Positions 51,913 to 61,929 of a stretch of DNA of 64,000 nt are shown here, one piece after another. The notes below the pieces were generated by a model. It had not been told where the DNA came from and searched no databases. It saw nothing but the letters and a program-made list of their open reading frames with translations. Each line of letters opens with the position of its first letter. The first letter of the stretch is position 1. The DNA comes from an uncultured Bryobacteraceae bacterium (GTDB lineage Bacteria; Acidobacteriota; Terriglobia; Bryobacterales; Bryobacteraceae): NCBI GenBank assembly GCA_937924525.1, contig CALDSU010000013.1:186001-250000 (forward strand). The letters run 5' to 3'. The position numbers and the translations under genes are program-made.

Positions 51913-53847
51913 CTATTCGTCGTCGTGCTGCGCCGCCAGGCTGGTGATGACGTTGATGTCCTCGAGCGTGGTGACGTCGCCGACGACGGTATGGCTGGTG
52001 ACGATTTCCCGCAGCAGGCGGCGCATGATCTTTCCGCTGCGCGTTTTGGGCAGCCCGTCGGTCAGGCGGATCTGCTCGGGCTTGGCGAAGCTGCCAATCT
52101 CTTTCGCCACCCACTGGCGCAGCTCCTCGACCAGTTCCTCCCGGTTCCAGTCGCCTTTCTTGAGGGTGACGAAGGCCACCACCGCCTGCCCGGTGACTTC
52201 GTGCGGGCGTCCGACGACTGCGGCTTCGGCCACCGCGGGATGGCGCACCAGCGCTGACTCGAGTTCCATGGTGCTGAGCCGGTGACCGCTCACGTTCATC
52301 ACGTCGTCCACGCGGCCGAGGATCCAGAAGTACCCGTCCTCATCCATCCGCGCGGCGTCGCCGGTGAAATAGGCGCCCGGCATCCTTGACCAGTAATTGT
52401 CTTCGTAGCGCTGATCATCCCGCCAGCAGGTGCGCAGCATACTGGGCCACGGGCGCCTGATGATCAGGAAGCCTTCGCGGTTGGGACCCACCGGATTGCC
52501 TTCGTAGTCCACGATCTCGGGCAGCACGCCCGGCATCGGAAAAGTGCCGGAGCCGGGCTTGAGCGGCACCGCGCCGGGCATGGGCGCGATCATGATCGCC
52601 CCGGTCTCGGTCTGCCACCACGTATCCACGATGGGACAGCGCCCTTTGCCAATCACGCGGTGATACCACTCCCACGCCGACGGGTTGATGGGCTCACCCA
52701 CCGAACCCAGCAGCCGCAACGACGCCATCGAGTGCTTCGCCGGCCATTGGTCGCCGTGCTTGATGAACGCGCGGATGGCGGTGGGGGACGTATAGAGGAT
52801 GTTCACCTGGTATTTGTCGATGGTGCGCCACAACCGGTCCGGTTGCGGAAAGTCCGGCGCGCCCTCGTAGATCACGGTGGTGGCGCCCGCCGCCAAGGGG
52901 CCGTACACGATGTAGCTGTGCCCGGTGACCCAACCCACATCGGCGGCGCACCAATAGGTGTCTTCCTCCTTGAGGTCGAACACCCACTTCATGGTCATCA
53001 ACACCTGCAACAGATAGCCGCCGGTCGAGTGCTGAATGCCTTTGGGCTTGCCCGTCGTACCGGAAGTGTAAAGGACATAGAGCGGATGCTCGCCGTCCAG
53101 CGGGACCGCGGGGGTGTTTTCGCGCGCGTCCTGGTCCAGTGCATGCCACCACCAATCGCGTCCCGCCTGCATGGGCACGTCGCTGCCGGTGCGTTGGAGA
53201 ACGATCACGTCGCGGACGCTGGGGCAGTCCGCGCCCAAGGCTTCATCCACCGCGGCTTTCAGCCTGACTTCCTTGCCGCGCCGCCACGCTCCGTCGCAGG
53301 TGATCACGACCTGCGCTTCCAGGTCCTGAACGCGCGTGCGCAGCGCCTCGGCCGAGAATCCGCCGAACACCACACTATGGGTGATGCCCAGGCGGGCGCA
53401 GGCCAGCATGGCTACCGCCACCTCGGGCACCATGCCCATGTAAATGATGGCGCGGTCGCCCGCCTTCAGGCCGCGATGCTCCAGCACGCTGGCGAAGCGG
53501 CACACCAGGCGGTGCAGTTCCTGATACGTCAGCGTGCGCTGCTCCCCGGCTTCGCCTTCCCAAATGATGGCGGCCTTGTTTTTGCGCGCAGTGGTTAGGT
53601 GGCGGTCCAGGCAGTTATAGGAGACGTTGGTCTTGCCGCCGACGAACCACTTCGCGTACGGAGGATTCCATTCGAACACGTGCGACCATTTCTCGAACCA
53701 GAACAGTTCTCTTTCCGCCAGTTCGCCCCAGAATTCCTCGGGGTGTTCCTTGGCGCGCGCATAGAGAGCGCGATACCCTTCCAGGCCTTGCACGTGGGCC
53801 TTCGAGACAAAGTCGGGGCTCGGAGGATAGACGGGAATCTCGGACAT
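51913..53847 (-). CDS. acs: Acetyl-CoA synthetase
   Basis: At 644 residues it is full length. [20 protein letters not shown] is the AMP-binding P-loop; [20 protein letters not shown] contains the adenine/acetate region; the C-terminal subdomain has the conserved [14 protein letters not shown] with the lysine that is acetylated in known Acs enzymes. It makes acetyl-CoA from acetate, ATP and CoA. With ackA, pta and the AcuC-like deacetylase elsewhere in the window, the acetate node is complete, and a deacetylase could control Acs directly. No acyltransferase (Pat-like) is visible. Confidence 0.95.
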   Translation of the reverse strand: MSEIPVYPPSPDFVSKAHVQGLEGYRALYARAKEHPEEFWGELAERELFWFEKWSHVFEWNPPYAKWFVGGKTNVSYNCLDRHLTTARKNKAAIIWEGEAGEQRTLTYQELHRLVCRFASVLEHRGLKAGDRAIIYMGMVPEVAVAMLACARLGITHSVVFGGFSAEALRTRVQDLEAQVVITCDGAWRRGKEVRLKAAVDEALGADCPSVRDVIVLQRTGSDVPMQAGRDWWWHALDQDARENTPAVPLDGEHPLYVLYTSGTTGKPKGIQHSTGGYLLQVLMTMKWVFDLKEEDTYWCAADVGWVTGHSYIVYGPLAAGATTVIYEGAPDFPQPDRLWRTIDKYQVNILYTSPTAIRAFIKHGDQWPAKHSMASLRLLGSVGEPINPSAWEWYHRVIGKGRCPIVDTWWQTETGAIMIAPMPGAVPLKPGSGTFPMPGVLPEIVDYEGNPVGPNREGFLIIRRPWPSMLRTCWRDDQRYEDNYWSRMPGAYFTGDAARMDEDGYFWILGRVDDVMNVSGHRLSTMELESALVRHPAVAEAAVVGRPHEVTGQAVVAFVTLKKGDWNREELVEELRQWVAKEIGSFAKPEQIRLTDGLPKTRSGKIMRRLLREIVTSHTVVGDVTTLEDINVITSLAAQHDDE

Positions 53848-53861
53848 AAATCGACATCGTA

Positions 53862-54866
53862 TCAGAACACGATCACGGCGCGGCCGGGAATCTGGCCCAG
53901 CCGCAGGCGCTCGAGCACCGCGGGCGCTTCCTCGAGCGCATGCCTGCTGACGCGCGGCCGGACGATGCCGGCGGCGGCCAGGTGCAGGACGGCCTCCAGA
54001 TCCGCGCGGGTGCCGAGATAACTGCCGCGCACGCAGATGCCTTTCAGCACGGTGTCGACCAGGGGGAGCTGATACTGGCTCGACGACAAGCCCACCAGCA
54101 CCACCGTGCCGGTGCGCTTGACCGAGCGGAACGCCTGTTCCACCGCCGCGGCATTGCCGGTGAGGACAATGGCGGCATCCATGCCGCCGTGCTCCTTCTG
54201 CAAGGTACGGCTGGCCGTTTCCGCGGGCAGGGCGACCTCGGCGCCCAACTCGCGCGCGTGAGCCAGTTTTTCCGGCGAAACGTCCGCCGCGGCGGTCCGC
54301 ATGCCGAGGTGGCGGGCGTACTGCAAGGCCAGGTGGCCCAGTCCGCCCATACCGAAGATGGCGACTGATTGGCCCGGCCGCAAGGAGGCGGTGGTCAGGG
54401 CGCCGTAAGCGGTCCACCCCGCGCAGCACAGCGGGGCGGCGAGGCTGGCGTCCAGCGCCTCCGGCACCCGCACGAGGTGCTGCGCCGGCGCCACCGCCTC
54501 CGTGGTCAAAGCGCCGTGCAGCGTGTAACCCGCATTCCGCTGCCGGGGGCAGTAGCGTTCGAGGCCGTGGCGGCACAAGTCGCACGCGCCGCACGTCGAC
54601 GCCAGGAACGTGATCCCGACGCGGTCGCCCGGGCGGACGTGTTCCACGCCGGGTCCGACGCTGGTGACGCGCCCAATCCCTTCGTGGCCCAGAATCAGCG
54701 GGGCCAGCGGCAGCTTTTCCAGGCCAGCGACGAACAGCTCCGAATGGCAGAGGCCGCAAGCTTCCAGACGCACGGCGGCCTCGCCGGGCCCGGGTTCGGG
54801 CAGCGCGGCGGCTTCCACCCGCACCGGGCCGCGGGGCGAAGCAAGAACCACAGCATGACGGAGCAT
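53862..54866 (-). CDS. Zinc-dependent alcohol dehydrogenase
   Basis: The catalytic zinc motif [10 protein letters not shown] (about 38-47), [24 protein letters not shown], the structural-zinc quartet [15 protein letters not shown] and the NAD(P)-binding [17 protein letters not shown] are all present in order. It oxidises primary or secondary alcohols to aldehydes or ketones. The start was placed at the second ATG (54866), which aligns to the family; ATG 54878 adds four residues. It is convergent with nothing and 14 bases from the acs start on the same strand, so it may be co-transcribed upstream of acs. Confidence 0.9.
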   Translation of the reverse strand: MLRHAVVLASPRGPVRVEAAALPEPGPGEAAVRLEACGLCHSELFVAGLEKLPLAPLILGHEGIGRVTSVGPGVEHVRPGDRVGITFLASTCGACDLCRHGLERYCPRQRNAGYTLHGALTTEAVAPAQHLVRVPEALDASLAAPLCCAGWTAYGALTTASLRPGQSVAIFGMGGLGHLALQYARHLGMRTAAADVSPEKLAHARELGAEVALPAETASRTLQKEHGGMDAAIVLTGNAAAVEQAFRSVKRTGTVVLVGLSSSQYQLPLVDTVLKGICVRGSYLGTRADLEAVLHLAAAGIVRPRVSRHALEEAPAVLERLRLGQIPGRAVIVF

Positions 54867-54963
54867 TGCGGACAACATACCAGATCCGCCGGCGCGGGAG
54901 CGCCCGAACCCGATCCGAACCGCAGCGCCGACGCTGCGCTACACTGGCCTTCCCGGCGGCCGC

Positions 54964-55593
54964 ATGCACAAGACCATCCTCCTCGACCTGGGCAAGGTGC
55001 TGGTGCCTTTCGATTTTGAGCGGGGTTACCAGGCCCTGGCCCCGCACTGCCCGTATCCGCCCGGCGAGATCCCCGAACGCATCCGCGCCACCGCGCTGGT
55101 GGCTCCGTTCGAAAGGGGGGAATTGACGCCGCAAGACTTCGTCGCGCGGCTGACCGCGGCGCTCGAAGTCAAGCTCAGCTACGAAGAGTTTTGCCGCATC
55201 TGGAGTTCCGTGTTTCTGCCGGAAACGCTGATCGCCGACGCGATGATCGCCGGCCTGCACCGCCGTTACCGCCTGGTGCTGCTATCCAACACCAACGCGA
55301 TCCACTTCGCTATGATCCGGGAGAACTACCCGATTCTGCGCCACTTCGACGAGTTCGTGCTGTCCTACGAGGTGGGCGCGCTGAAGCCTTCCCCGCGGAT
55401 CTACGAGGCGGCGATCCGCGCCGCGCGGTGTGAACCGGGCGCCTGTTTTTACGCCGATGACATCGCCGAGTTCGCCGAGGCGGCGCGCAAGGCGGGAATC
55501 GATGCGATTCAGTTCCTTAACCAGGAGCAGCTTGCCGGCGAACTGCGCCGCCGGGGAATCGAGTGGGAAGAACACTTCTCCCCCGCGCCTTAG
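54964..55593 (+). CDS. HAD-family hydrolase
   Basis: The first HAD motif is in [14 protein letters not shown] (nucleophile Asp, with the DLGxVL form of the YihX-type branch), LLSNTN is motif II, the Lys in ALKPSPRIY is motif III and [10 protein letters not shown] is motif IV. At 209 residues with a helical cap it is normal for a phosphatase of this branch. Substrate unknown. It is divergent from the alcohol dehydrogenase, with about 100 bases between. Confidence 0.85.
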   Translation: MHKTILLDLGKVLVPFDFERGYQALAPHCPYPPGEIPERIRATALVAPFERGELTPQDFVARLTAALEVKLSYEEFCRIWSSVFLPETLIADAMIAGLHRRYRLVLLSNTNAIHFAMIRENYPILRHFDEFVLSYEVGALKPSPRIYEAAIRAARCEPGACFYADDIAEFAEAARKAGIDAIQFLNQEQLAGELRRRGIEWEEHFSPAP

Positions 55594-55675
55594 CGCAGGC
55601 ACTCATACCCCTTCGCGTCCCGCCTCATCGGGACGCTCGCCACTCCCTCACTCCCGTCACGTACGCCACCGGGGA

Positions 55676-55936
55676 TCAAGCGTGTCTTTCGTGATGCGTC
55701 CGGTGAACGAAAGGCGCGCCCGCACCCCAAATCAGCAGGAGAAGGAACACAAACCCGATGGCGACATCGGCGGACGGGCCGCGGAACGGCTCGGGGACCG
55801 GGGCCAAGCCGATCGCGAGCGCGGCAACCACGCTCAGCACGTGCCAGTACCAGGCCCGTGCTCCGAACCAGTAAAGCAAGCCGCAAGCCAGCGCGACCGA
55901 AACCAGATACGCGACCGCAACAACCCACGTGTTCAT
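55676..55936 (-). CDS. Small membrane protein
   Basis: The 86-residue product has three probable transmembrane helices (VVAVAYLVSVALACGLLYW, HVLSVVAALAIGLAP, VAIGFVFLLLLIWGAG) and a His-rich C-terminus (HRTHHERH). GGAGG precedes ATG 55936. No family recognised. Confidence 0.7.
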   Translation of the reverse strand: MNTWVVAVAYLVSVALACGLLYWFGARAWYWHVLSVVAALAIGLAPVPEPFRGPSADVAIGFVFLLLLIWGAGAPFVHRTHHERHA

Positions 55937-56096
55937 CGCGAACCTCCAGGGAGCGCCGGGTGGCCGCGGAAAGGCATTCCGTCCGGCGGCTGCCGCCCGG
56001 ATTTCCCTTCTGTCCTTATGGTAGCTCCGGGCCCGGGCAGGGTCGAGCGAAATCGGCGCGGACGTTCCCGGGCGCGGGGTACGATAATAATCTTCC

Positions 56097-58097
56097 ATGC
56101 GAACGAGGTTGCTGGGTTGTCTGTTGGCGGCGGCGTCGGCGCTGCCGGCGGTGGTGGTCCGGGTGGAAGTGCTCGAGCGGACCGACGTGCTGGACGGCAA
56201 AAGCTTCGGAAAAACGGGACCGTACGAGAAGCTCACGGGGAAGGTGTACTTTGCCGCCGATCCCGCACTGCCGGCCAACCGCATCATTGCCGATATCGGC
56301 CGGGCCCCGCGCAACGAGGCCGGACAGGTGGAATTTTCCTCCGACGTCATGGTGCTCAAGCCGCGTGACCCGGCAAGAGGCAACGGCGCGGTGCTGGTGG
56401 AGATCAACAACCGGGGAGGCAAAAGCCTGCTCGGCACGTTCCAACTGGGGGCCAGCTCTCGCAATCCGGTTCGACCGGAAGATTTCGGCGACGGATTCCT
56501 GTTCGAGCAGGGATATACGCTCGTGTGGCTGGGCTGGCAGTTCGACGTGCCGCGCAGCCCACATCTGATGCGGCTCTACCCGCCGGTAGCCACGGAAAAC
56601 GGCCGCCCGATAACGGGTCTGGTGCGGTCCGAGTTCGTGGTGGACGAGCGGAGACTCACGGTATCCCTGGCGGACCGCAACCATGTCCCGTACCCGCCCG
56701 CGGACCCCGCCCAGGCGCAACTTACGGTCCGCGACTCGGTGCTGGGTCCCCGCACCGTGATCCCCAGCGGCGAGTGGGAGATCGTCGAAGGCACGCATGT
56801 CACCAAGGCTTCCGGATTCGAAGCGGGGAAATTGTACGAGTTGATCTATCAGGCCAGGAATCCGGCGCTGGCCGGTCTGGGTCCCGCGGCGGTGCGCGAC
56901 TTTGTGTCGTTTCTCAAGTACGGACACGACCGGGCCATCACCGCGCTCTCCGATCAGCGGCGCTACCTGAAACGGGCGTACGCGTTCGGCTCCTCGCAGA
57001 GCGGGCGGTTCCTGCGCACGTTTCTCTACTATGGGTTTAATGCGGACGAACAACAGCGGAAGGTGTTCGACGGGATGCTGGCGCACGTCGCCGGCGCCGG
57101 GCGGGGCAGTTTCAACCACCGCTTCGCCCAGCCTTCCCGCGACGGCCATCCCTTTCTGAACACGCTGTACCCCACGGATCTCTACCCGTTCACGGACGAA
57201 GCGCAAGCCGACCCGGAGACGGGCCTGAACGAAGGCATTCTCTCGCGCGCCGCGGCTGCGAACGTGACGCCCAAGATTTTCTATACGAATTCTTCGTATG
57301 AATACTGGGGACGCGCCGCTTCCCTGATCCACACCACGCTCGACGGGCAGCGGGATTTCCCGCCTCCGGACACGACGCGTATCTACCTGTTCGCCGGCAC
57401 GCAGCATGGACCGGCAGCCTTTCCTCCGGTCCGCCGGGGCATGCAATACCTGCCCAATTTCAACCTCTTCACGGCTTGCCTGCGCGCGGCGCTGGTGAAC
57501 CTGGACCGGTGGGTGGCCGAAAACCGGGAGCCGCCGCCCTCGCAGATTCCGCGCCTTGCGGACGGCACGATGGTTCGCGTGGAAGAGCTGAAATTTCCCC
57601 CGCTTGCCGGCGTCGCCGTGCCGCGGAATCCGAAGCGGGCCTACCGGCTGGATTTCGGTCCCGAATTCCGAGCGCAAGGGGTGGTCACCATTGAGCCGCC
57701 GAAGGTGGGCAAAGAGTTTCCGGTGCGCGTTCCGCAGGTGGACGTGGACGGGAACGAGGTGGCCGGAATCCGGACGCCCGCCGTGGCCGTCCCCCTCGGG
57801 ACGTACACCGGGTGGAACCTGCGCGAGCCCAAGCTGGGCGCTCCGGGGGAAATGTACAGCATGGCGGGCTCGTTCCTTCCTTTCGCGCGCACCCGGCGGG
57901 AGCGAATGCGCCTGAACGACCCCCGCCCGTCCCTTCAGGAACGCTATCGGAATCGCGCCGCCTACCTGGCCCGGGTCGAAACCAGCGCCCGTGAACTGGT
58001 GGCGCAGGGGCATCTGCTGGAGATCGACGTGCCCAGGCTGGTGAAGCGCAGCGCGGACGCCTGGGATTGGCTGATGAAACCAGCCCAGGCGAAGTGA
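56097..58097 (+). CDS. Secreted alpha/beta-hydrolase domain protein
   Basis: The 666-residue product has a signal peptide (MRTRLLGCLLAAASALPAVV) and matches the alpha/beta-hydrolase family with a C-terminal domain found in soil bacteria (FDGKSF-type N-terminus, VLVEINNRGGKSLLGTF, YAFGSSQSGRFLRTFLYYG with the nucleophile Ser in the elbow, HVAGAGRGSFNHRF, LFAGTQHGPAAFPP). Esterase or related hydrolase activity is likely; substrate unknown. The gene is followed directly by a methyltransferase gene (1 base between). Confidence 0.82.
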   Translation: MRTRLLGCLLAAASALPAVVVRVEVLERTDVLDGKSFGKTGPYEKLTGKVYFAADPALPANRIIADIGRAPRNEAGQVEFSSDVMVLKPRDPARGNGAVLVEINNRGGKSLLGTFQLGASSRNPVRPEDFGDGFLFEQGYTLVWLGWQFDVPRSPHLMRLYPPVATENGRPITGLVRSEFVVDERRLTVSLADRNHVPYPPADPAQAQLTVRDSVLGPRTVIPSGEWEIVEGTHVTKASGFEAGKLYELIYQARNPALAGLGPAAVRDFVSFLKYGHDRAITALSDQRRYLKRAYAFGSSQSGRFLRTFLYYGFNADEQQRKVFDGMLAHVAGAGRGSFNHRFAQPSRDGHPFLNTLYPTDLYPFTDEAQADPETGLNEGILSRAAAANVTPKIFYTNSSYEYWGRAASLIHTTLDGQRDFPPPDTTRIYLFAGTQHGPAAFPPVRRGMQYLPNFNLFTACLRAALVNLDRWVAENREPPPSQIPRLADGTMVRVEELKFPPLAGVAVPRNPKRAYRLDFGPEFRAQGVVTIEPPKVGKEFPVRVPQVDVDGNEVAGIRTPAVAVPLGTYTGWNLREPKLGAPGEMYSMAGSFLPFARTRRERMRLNDPRPSLQERYRNRAAYLARVETSARELVAQGHLLEIDVPRLVKRSADAWDWLMKPAQAK

Positions 58098-58098
58098 A

Positions 58099-58626
58099 AT
58101 GCGCATCCTGGACGTCGGCTGCGGCGTGAACAAACAGCCGGGCGCCATCGGCCTCGACCGGAACCCCGCCAGCCGCGCCGACGTCCTGGCCGATCTGGAT
58201 CGCTACCCGTATCCCTTCCGCGACAGCGCGTTCGACGGGCTGGTGGCCATTCACGTCATCGAACACGTCGGAGACGTGATCCGCACCATGGAAGAGTTTC
58301 ACCGCCTGGTGCGCCCCGGCGGCCTGGTGCGGATCGAGACCCCGCACTACACCGACTTCAGCTCGTTCTGCGATCCGACTCACCGGTGGCACCTCAACTC
58401 GTATTCATTTCGTTACTTCGGCGAGGACCACGGGGGCTTCGGGTACTATTCGCACTGCCGATTTCGTGAGATTTCCGTCCGGGTGCGGCTACTAGCATTA
58501 TGGAGATGGCTGGGCTTCGAGTTTCTGGTGAATCGCGTGCCGCGTTTCCGCAGGTTCTGGGAACACTATCTGTGCTTCGTGGTCCGCGGCAAAGCGCTAA
58601 CGTTTGAATTTGAAGTCCTCAAATAG
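58099..58626 (+). CDS. Methyltransferase (class I, type 11-like)
   Basis: The 175-residue protein has ILDVGCGVNKQPGAIGLDRN (SAM site), VADLDRYPYPFRDSAFDGLVAIHVIEH (family-typical acidic loop and E-H) and GGLVRIETPHYTDFSSF. Such short enzymes methylate small molecules or sugar/lipid precursors. It lies immediately after the hydrolase and just before the yraN homologue. Confidence 0.8.
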   Translation: MRILDVGCGVNKQPGAIGLDRNPASRADVLADLDRYPYPFRDSAFDGLVAIHVIEHVGDVIRTMEEFHRLVRPGGLVRIETPHYTDFSSFCDPTHRWHLNSYSFRYFGEDHGGFGYYSHCRFREISVRVRLLALWRWLGFEFLVNRVPRFRRFWEHYLCFVVRGKALTFEFEVLK

Positions 58627-58628
58627 GC

Positions 58629-59108
58629 GTGCAACTGTTGCTGCAAATCAGCGACCTGGTTCGCCACTACTTCCGGAGGCGGCAGTGGCGGGCCGACTTG
58701 GCTTTGGGCCGGCGCGCGGAGGACCTTGCGCACCGGTTTCTCCAGCGGAGAGGATACGTGGTGGCCGCAAGGAATGTCCGCGCCGCGGACGGCAGCGGGG
58801 AACTCGACTTGGTGGCGTGGCAGGGGGGGACGCTGGTGTTTGTGGAAGTCAAATCCCGCTCCACGGAGGAGTTCGGTGCGCCGGAGCGGGCGGTAGGGCC
58901 GGAAAAACAGGAGCATGTGCTGCGGATGGCGCGTGACTTTTTGCGGCAGCGAGGCGGCGAGCCGGTTCCGGTGCGTTTCGACGTCGTGACGGTGGTGTTC
59001 GGGCCGCGGAGGAAAATAGAGCACTGGCGCGATGCCTTCACGCCGCCGCGGGGTTGGTTTCCGGCAGCCAGCGATAAGGCATGCCACTCAGCAGGCGCCG
59101 GGCGGTGA
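58629..59108 (+). CDS. yraN: YraN-family endonuclease-like protein
   Basis: The 159-residue product has the UPF0102/YraN core (LGRRAEDLAHRFLQRRGYVV, ARNVRAADGSGELDLVAW, LVFVEVKSRS) with the restriction-endonuclease-like E-D-E-x-K arrangement, and RFDVVTV near the end. Function is unknown in the family, often linked to DNA repair or recombination. The last ~70 bases overlap an opposite-strand gene; the normal YraN body ends near residue 135, so the last 24 residues are an extension. Confidence 0.85.
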   Translation: MQLLLQISDLVRHYFRRRQWRADLALGRRAEDLAHRFLQRRGYVVAARNVRAADGSGELDLVAWQGGTLVFVEVKSRSTEEFGAPERAVGPEKQEHVLRMARDFLRQRGGEPVPVRFDVVTVVFGPRRKIEHWRDAFTPPRGWFPAASDKACHSAGAGR

Positions 59109-59370
59109 GAGCCGGGGGTTCGGTGGCCAGCAGCACCTGCTCACCTGGCGCGCGGGCTTCCACCCGGACGCGATCGTGGAAGCGCAGCACGCGGTAAACC
59201 GCCCGCGCGCCGTGGTGCGCCGCCAGCGCCTCCGACGTCCAGCCATTGCCCATCACGACGTGCAAACTGCCGTCCGGGCGCACCACCAGGCTGATTTCGC
59301 TGGCAGCCGGCCCTGGCACCCGCTCCGCCGTCTGGTACAGGCGGTGCGCGTTCTCCTCTACGTGGCTCAC
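59038..59370 (-). CDS. Hypothetical protein
   Basis: The 110-residue product (RVPGPAASEISLVVRPDGSL, HGARAVYRVLRFHDRVRV, LLSGMPYRWLPET) looks like a conserved small domain typical of acidobacterial genomes, but no family is certain. It overlaps the yraN 3' end by 71 bases on the opposite strand. One of the two overlapping ends may be a false extension; the YraN tail is the likelier candidate. Confidence 0.6.
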   Translation of the reverse strand: MSHVEENAHRLYQTAERVPGPAASEISLVVRPDGSLHVVMGNGWTSEALAAHHGARAVYRVLRFHDRVRVEARAPGEQVLLATEPPALTARRLLSGMPYRWLPETNPAAA

Positions 59371-59424
59371 GCTTCCCTTATCGGGCCGGCGGAAGCGAGT
59401 TTGAGCGGGACGGGCGCCGGAGTG

Positions 59425-59856
59425 TCAGTTCTGATTGCGCACGCTGCCCTGGCTGCGCTCGCCTGCCGGCCGCCGCGCTGCTTTGCGGCCGCCGCGCCCA
59501 CCCCGCTTTTCGGCCGCATCCCGCCATTGTTCCCGGATCGCTTCCCGGTCTTCGGGGCGGATCTTGTCGCTCTGCATCACCTCGCGAATGCGTTGGGCGG
59601 CGGCGCGGGCGTTCTCCTCGTCCACCGACTCCCCCAACCGACGCGCCCGCGCGGCGCTCCGCACCGTCTCCAGATCTTTGCGCAGCGCGTCTTTTTCTTC
59701 CGGTGTCAGGCTGCTGTTGGCCAGCGCGCGTTCCCAGTTCTCGTGCGCCTGGCGAACGGCCTCCCCCCGCCGGGGCGTTTTCTGCCGGTCCTGCCCCAGG
59801 ACCGGATGCGCCAGCAATCCTCCGCCTACGATCGCAACGGCAATCCAACGATTCAT
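59425..59856 (-). CDS. Secreted hypothetical protein, highly charged
   Basis: The 143-residue protein has a signal peptide (MNRWIAVAIVGGGLLAHPVLGQ) and then a charged, Arg/Glu/Ala-rich helical body (NSSLTPEEKDALRKDLETV, RPEDREAIREQWRDAAEK) ending in an Arg/Gly-rich tail. GAGGAG lies 8 bases before ATG 59856. No family; possibly an EF-hand-like or calcium-binding small periplasmic protein, which I cannot support further. It is divergent from the tRNA-Ala. Confidence 0.62.
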   Translation of the reverse strand: MNRWIAVAIVGGGLLAHPVLGQDRQKTPRRGEAVRQAHENWERALANSSLTPEEKDALRKDLETVRSAARARRLGESVDEENARAAAQRIREVMQSDKIRPEDREAIREQWRDAAEKRGGRGGRKAARRPAGERSQGSVRNQN

Positions 59857-60013
59857 TCCACGTTCTCCTCTGTTCCCCGCCGCCTGGACCAGCCGGCGGC
59901 GGCTATCCCATGAAACCCGGACGCCGGCGGGAAGTTGCGGTCCAGCCCGAATCCCGGCAAACAGCCTCTTGTCGAACCGCCGGCTTATGGTAATCTGATC
60001 GTAGATCGTCCGT

Positions 60014-60089
60014 GGGCCTGTGGCGCAGTTGGGAGCGCGCTTCCATGGCATGGAAGAGGTCGAGAGTTCGAATCTCTCCAGGTCCACCA
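60014..60089 (+). tRNA. tRNA-Ala (anticodon GGC)
   Basis: Folds fully: acceptor GGGCCTG/CAGGTCC with the G3:U70 alanine identity pair, D-stem GCGC/GCGC, anticodon stem CTTCC/GGAAG with loop ATGGCAT, T-loop TTCGAAT, discriminator A and encoded CCA. The DNA that follows is less G+C rich and carries accessory genes, so this could be an integration site; no copy of its 3' end is visible downstream in the window. Confidence 0.96.
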
Positions 60090-60318
60090 AGCCCCTCAGC
60101 CAGCCACTTCTTGCCTGAGGACACACTCCCGGAGTTCTGCGCCGAATCCTGGGGCATGGACGGGATCTCGCCTCAGTGAATTTCATACAACCTGCACGCG
60201 CATCTTGTCATCTTTGTGGGCCAGCCTTGGAATTGGACAGGGATGAGCCTATGATGGACGGGAAGAAACATTCGGAAAAGGAATTGTTTCGGCGCGCGGC
60301 TGCCGGGAGCGATGAGGT

Positions 60319-61146
60319 ATGGAGCTTGACTACGACGAAATCGGCTCTTGGTCCGAGATCAAGCTTGAGATTGTGCGCAAGTATGCTGCGGCCTACTCGT
60401 CAATCATGGCCAAGCAGCTTTCCATCAAGAAGCACATTTACGTCGACGCCTTCGCGGGGCCGGGTGTCCATATCTCAAGGACAACGGGCGATTTTGTGCT
60501 CGGGAGCCCGCTCAACGCGTTGCGGATTGGGCCGGCATTCAAGGAGTTCCATTTCATCGACGCAGACGGAAACCGGACGGCACAGCTCAAAGAGCTTGCC
60601 GGCAACCGGCCGGACGTGTTCACATACGAAGGCAACTGTAACGAGATCTTGCCCAAAGAGATCTTTCCGCGCGCGGAGTACTCGAATTACGCGAGGGCCT
60701 TGTGCCTGCTGGATCCGTACAACATCGACCTTGCGTGGGAGGTCGTGAAGGCCGCTGGCCAGATGCGATCGATCGAGATTTTTCTGAACTTCATGATCAT
60801 GGACGCCAACATGAACGTCCTCAGGCACAACCCGGAGAGAGCGGACCCCAGGCAAGTCGCTCGGATGAACCGTTTCTGGGGAGACGACTCCTGGCGCACC
60901 GCCGCCTACGATTCGTCGGGCAACCTGTTTGGGTGGGAAGAGAAAAGCACCAACGAGCAGCTCGTTCAGGCCTACCGCGAAAGGCTGCTTCGGGTGGCCG
61001 GCTTCGGTTACGTCCCAGCGCCGTTGCCGATGCGCAACAGCAAGGGCGCGACCGTCTACTACCTCTTCTTCGCATCGCCAAACGCGACGGGCGAGCAGAT
61101 CGTTCAGGACATCTTCGCGAAATACCGAAATCGAGGAGTGGCCTGA
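60319..61146 (+). CDS. tcmP: TcmP, three-Cys-motif partner protein
   Basis: The 275-residue protein matches the TcmP family: YVDAFAGPG (like a SAM-binding D-x-F-x-G-x-G loop), [19 protein letters not shown], and [17 protein letters not shown] (similar to the D-P-P-Y position of methyltransferases). TcmP is known only as the genomic partner of DUF5131 'three-Cys-motif' proteins; its function is not established. Here the stop and the partner's start overlap as TGATG (61144-61148). The methyltransferase-like texture suggests a nucleic-acid or protein modification role, which is inference. Two sampled 60-base stretches of this gene are 52% and 57% G+C, lower than the rest of the window. Confidence 0.85.
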   Translation: MELDYDEIGSWSEIKLEIVRKYAAAYSSIMAKQLSIKKHIYVDAFAGPGVHISRTTGDFVLGSPLNALRIGPAFKEFHFIDADGNRTAQLKELAGNRPDVFTYEGNCNEILPKEIFPRAEYSNYARALCLLDPYNIDLAWEVVKAAGQMRSIEIFLNFMIMDANMNVLRHNPERADPRQVARMNRFWGDDSWRTAAYDSSGNLFGWEEKSTNEQLVQAYRERLLRVAGFGYVPAPLPMRNSKGATVYYLFFASPNATGEQIVQDIFAKYRNRGVA

Positions 61147-61898
61147 TGGCGGGCAATTCGCACATCGAGTGGACAGATGCGACCTGGAACCCGGTGACCG
61201 GCTGCTCCAAGATCAGCCCGGGCTGCAAAAACTGCTATGCCGAGCGCATGGCAAAGCGGCTGAAGGCGATGGGACAGCCGAATTACGCCAACGGGTTTCG
61301 CGTGACCCTGCATCCGCACATGCTGCATCTGCCGCTCACGTGGCGTAAGCCCCGGCGGGTGTTCGTCAATTCGATGAGCGACCTGTTCCACGACGATGTG
61401 CCGCTGGAGTTCATCCGGCAAGTCTTCGCCGTGATGGCTGAGGCCAACTGGCATCAGTACCAGCTCTTAACGAAACGGTCCGCGCGCGCTCTCGAACTCG
61501 ATCGTCATCTCGACTGGCGCCCCAACATCTGGTTTGGGGTCAGCATCGAGAACGCTGACTACGTTCACCGGATCGGGGACCTTCGGCGCACCCGCGCGCA
61601 GGTGCGGTTCCTCTCGTTCGAGCCGTTGTTGGGCCCGCTGCCGAACCTGGATCTGGACGGGATCGACTGGGTGATTGTCGGCGGGGAGTCTGGGCCTAGA
61701 GCCAGGCCCATGAAGCCGGAATGGGTGCGCCAGATCCGCGACCAGTGCCTGGAGTGCGGCGTGCCCTTCTTCTTCAAGCAATGGGGTGGGCCTTTCAAGA
61801 GCCGAACCGGTCGTGTGCTTGACGGACGAACCTGGGATGCCCTGCCCGGCGGCCTGTCGATGCGTCACGATCCCTTTACGATTCTGGCTAAGGCCTAG
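61146..61898 (+). CDS. DUF5131 three-Cys-motif protein (phage Gp37/Gp68-like)
   Basis: The 250-residue protein starts with the DUF5131 signature: [20 protein letters not shown], then C27 and C30 (C20-x6-C27-x2-C30), a likely metal or iron-sulphur cluster site. Later segments have the strand texture of a TIM barrel like radical-SAM enzymes ([66 protein letters not shown]). The Cys spacing differs from the radical-SAM CX3CX2C, so the enzyme class is not settled. It is coupled to tcmP. Confidence 0.85.
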   Translation: MAGNSHIEWTDATWNPVTGCSKISPGCKNCYAERMAKRLKAMGQPNYANGFRVTLHPHMLHLPLTWRKPRRVFVNSMSDLFHDDVPLEFIRQVFAVMAEANWHQYQLLTKRSARALELDRHLDWRPNIWFGVSIENADYVHRIGDLRRTRAQVRFLSFEPLLGPLPNLDLDGIDWVIVGGESGPRARPMKPEWVRQIRDQCLECGVPFFFKQWGGPFKSRTGRVLDGRTWDALPGGLSMRHDPFTILAKA

Positions 61899-61929
61899 CA
61901 AGCTGCCCAAGCGACCCCAGCTCGCCCCC

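Noticed and set aside
51913-55260. A single open frame joining acs with upstream sequence
   Set aside because: The acs gene proper starts at ATG 53847; the frame before it runs through the alcohol dehydrogenase gene in another frame and is not protein-like.
59301-59317. A GG-N10-GC sigma-54-like site
   Set aside because: Only the GG and GC positions match; the TTGC element is absent and it lies inside a gene.
60251-60320. A short frame starting ATGATGGACGGG before tcmP
   Set aside because: It runs into tcmP in a different frame and has no known content, so it is more likely chance than a leader peptide.
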